Origin: Abditibacteriaceae bacterium
Lineage (GTDB): Bacteria > Armatimonadota > Abditibacteriia > Abditibacteriales > Abditibacteriaceae
Length of the DNA: 64,000 nt
NCBI GenBank assembly: GCA_019239895.1
Contig: JAFAZH010000033.1
Location: 62,001-126,000 of the forward strand
Direction of reading: 5' to 3'
Numbering within the stretch: position 1 is the stretch's first letter; every line of letters begins with the position of its first letter. Under the pieces are notes generated by a model that saw only the letters and a program-made list of their open reading frames with translations, searched no databases and had not been told where the DNA came from. The position numbers and the translations under genes were made by a program. Shown piece after piece: positions 63,616 to 64,000 of the stretch.

Positions 63616-64000
63616 CGCATCGCCTCGCCCTGACCAGTGGTCTGATAAATTCCATAGCCCTTGGATTTAAAGAGCATCTTCAATAGTCCCTGCTGGATGG
63701 CATCTTGCATAGGCTGTGCTGGTGGCCCAAAAGCGCCGCCATTCGATTCCGGGGTCATGTTCCATAATACGTGCGTGGCTCCTAAACGTTTCAACTCCCG
63801 CACCAGGTCAGTTCCCGACTGCACTTGGCTGTAATCAATTAAGTTATTATGCTGGTCGTCGGCCCAGAAATAGTCGCGCTCCAGATAAAAGCAGCGAGGC
63901 TCACCGTAAATTGCGAAACGGGCATTGGGTGGTGTATTGGTCGAAGCCCAGTGCATGGCTTCATAGGCCGGGAAGTGCATCAGATAAGCCTCTGGCGTTT
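63612..64000 (-). CDS. C-terminal part of a GT-C-like membrane glycosyltransferase
   Basis: The frame runs off the right window edge without a start. The visible 128 residues are a soluble C-terminal domain: MHFPAYEAMHWASTN, ARFAIYGEPRCFYLERDYFWAD and LGATHVLWNMTPES. This set is typical of the tail of large GT-C membrane proteins of the PMT type. The stop overlaps the next gene by ATGA. Confidence 0.6.
   Translation of the reverse strand, partial: TPEAYLMHFPAYEAMHWASTNTPPNARFAIYGEPRCFYLERDYFWADDQHNNLIDYSQVQSGTDLVRELKRLGATHVLWNMTPESNGGAFGPPAQPMQDAIQQGLLKMLFKSKGYGIYQTTGQGEAMR

Overview
The window is chromosomal DNA of a bacterium with an outer membrane. Evidence for this is an Lpt-type lipopolysaccharide-export cluster (58 to 61 kb), both lipoprotein maturation enzymes Lgt and Lnt, and several signal-peptide lipoproteins. 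It also carries RNase Y next to SpoVS, a Pup-ligase/deamidase (PafA/Dop) family gene, DUF3084 next to a YqgF/RuvX-like gene, and large CSLREA/Calx-beta surface proteins. That mix fits Armatimonadota or a close relative best. This is an inference from gene content, since no rRNA or tRNA gene is visible.

Layout. 1-5.7 kb: start of a GH9-type glycosidase lipoprotein, a large GT-C membrane protein, a DUF4126 protein and two tandem DUF1990 proteins. 6-15.4 kb: a PafA/Dop-like enzyme convergent with tldE-tldD, then comM, a YraN-family gene, a lipoprotein with a degenerate nuclease fold and two amidohydrolase-like proteins. 15.6-18.5 kb: a scar with a decayed ISAs1-family transposase, a beta-propeller glycosidase, a lipoprotein gene cut by a 136-bp element with the same inverted repeats, and a long gene-free leader. 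18.5-24.7 kb (+ strand): rny, spoVS, a lipid kinase, larE, a TIM-barrel isomerase and a DUF4337 protein.

24.7-41.2 kb (- strand): a methyltransferase, five small zinc-ribbon membrane proteins, lgt, and a tightly coupled trio of a Tes-like radical SAM enzyme, an AAA ATPase and a DUF4276 protein. Then come a Gly/Ser-rich secreted protein, a HIT protein, lnt, an FtsB-like gene, enolase and a PpiC isomerase. 41.5-55 kb: two giant secreted proteins (2397 and about 1654 aa) with the same C-terminal module and near-identical terminators, plus a third truncated copy of that module. 55-64 kb: one apparent operon, read right to left, of a GT-C protein, a DUF2142-like protein, GT2, an LptC/OstA lipoprotein, an LptA-like protein, lptB, DUF3084 and a YqgF-like gene.

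The most unusual non-coding signal is a set of intergenic palindromes whose arms are imperfect tandem heptamers. Each spacer has its own heptamer, but the 7-nt period and inverted layout are shared (about 4.8, 5.7, 13.8, 14.7, 20.6, 21.8-22.1, 23.9, 28.1 and 38.6 kb). The strongest candidate for an undescribed gene system is the ATGA-coupled radical SAM / ATPase / DUF4276 trio at 29.7-33.2 kb.
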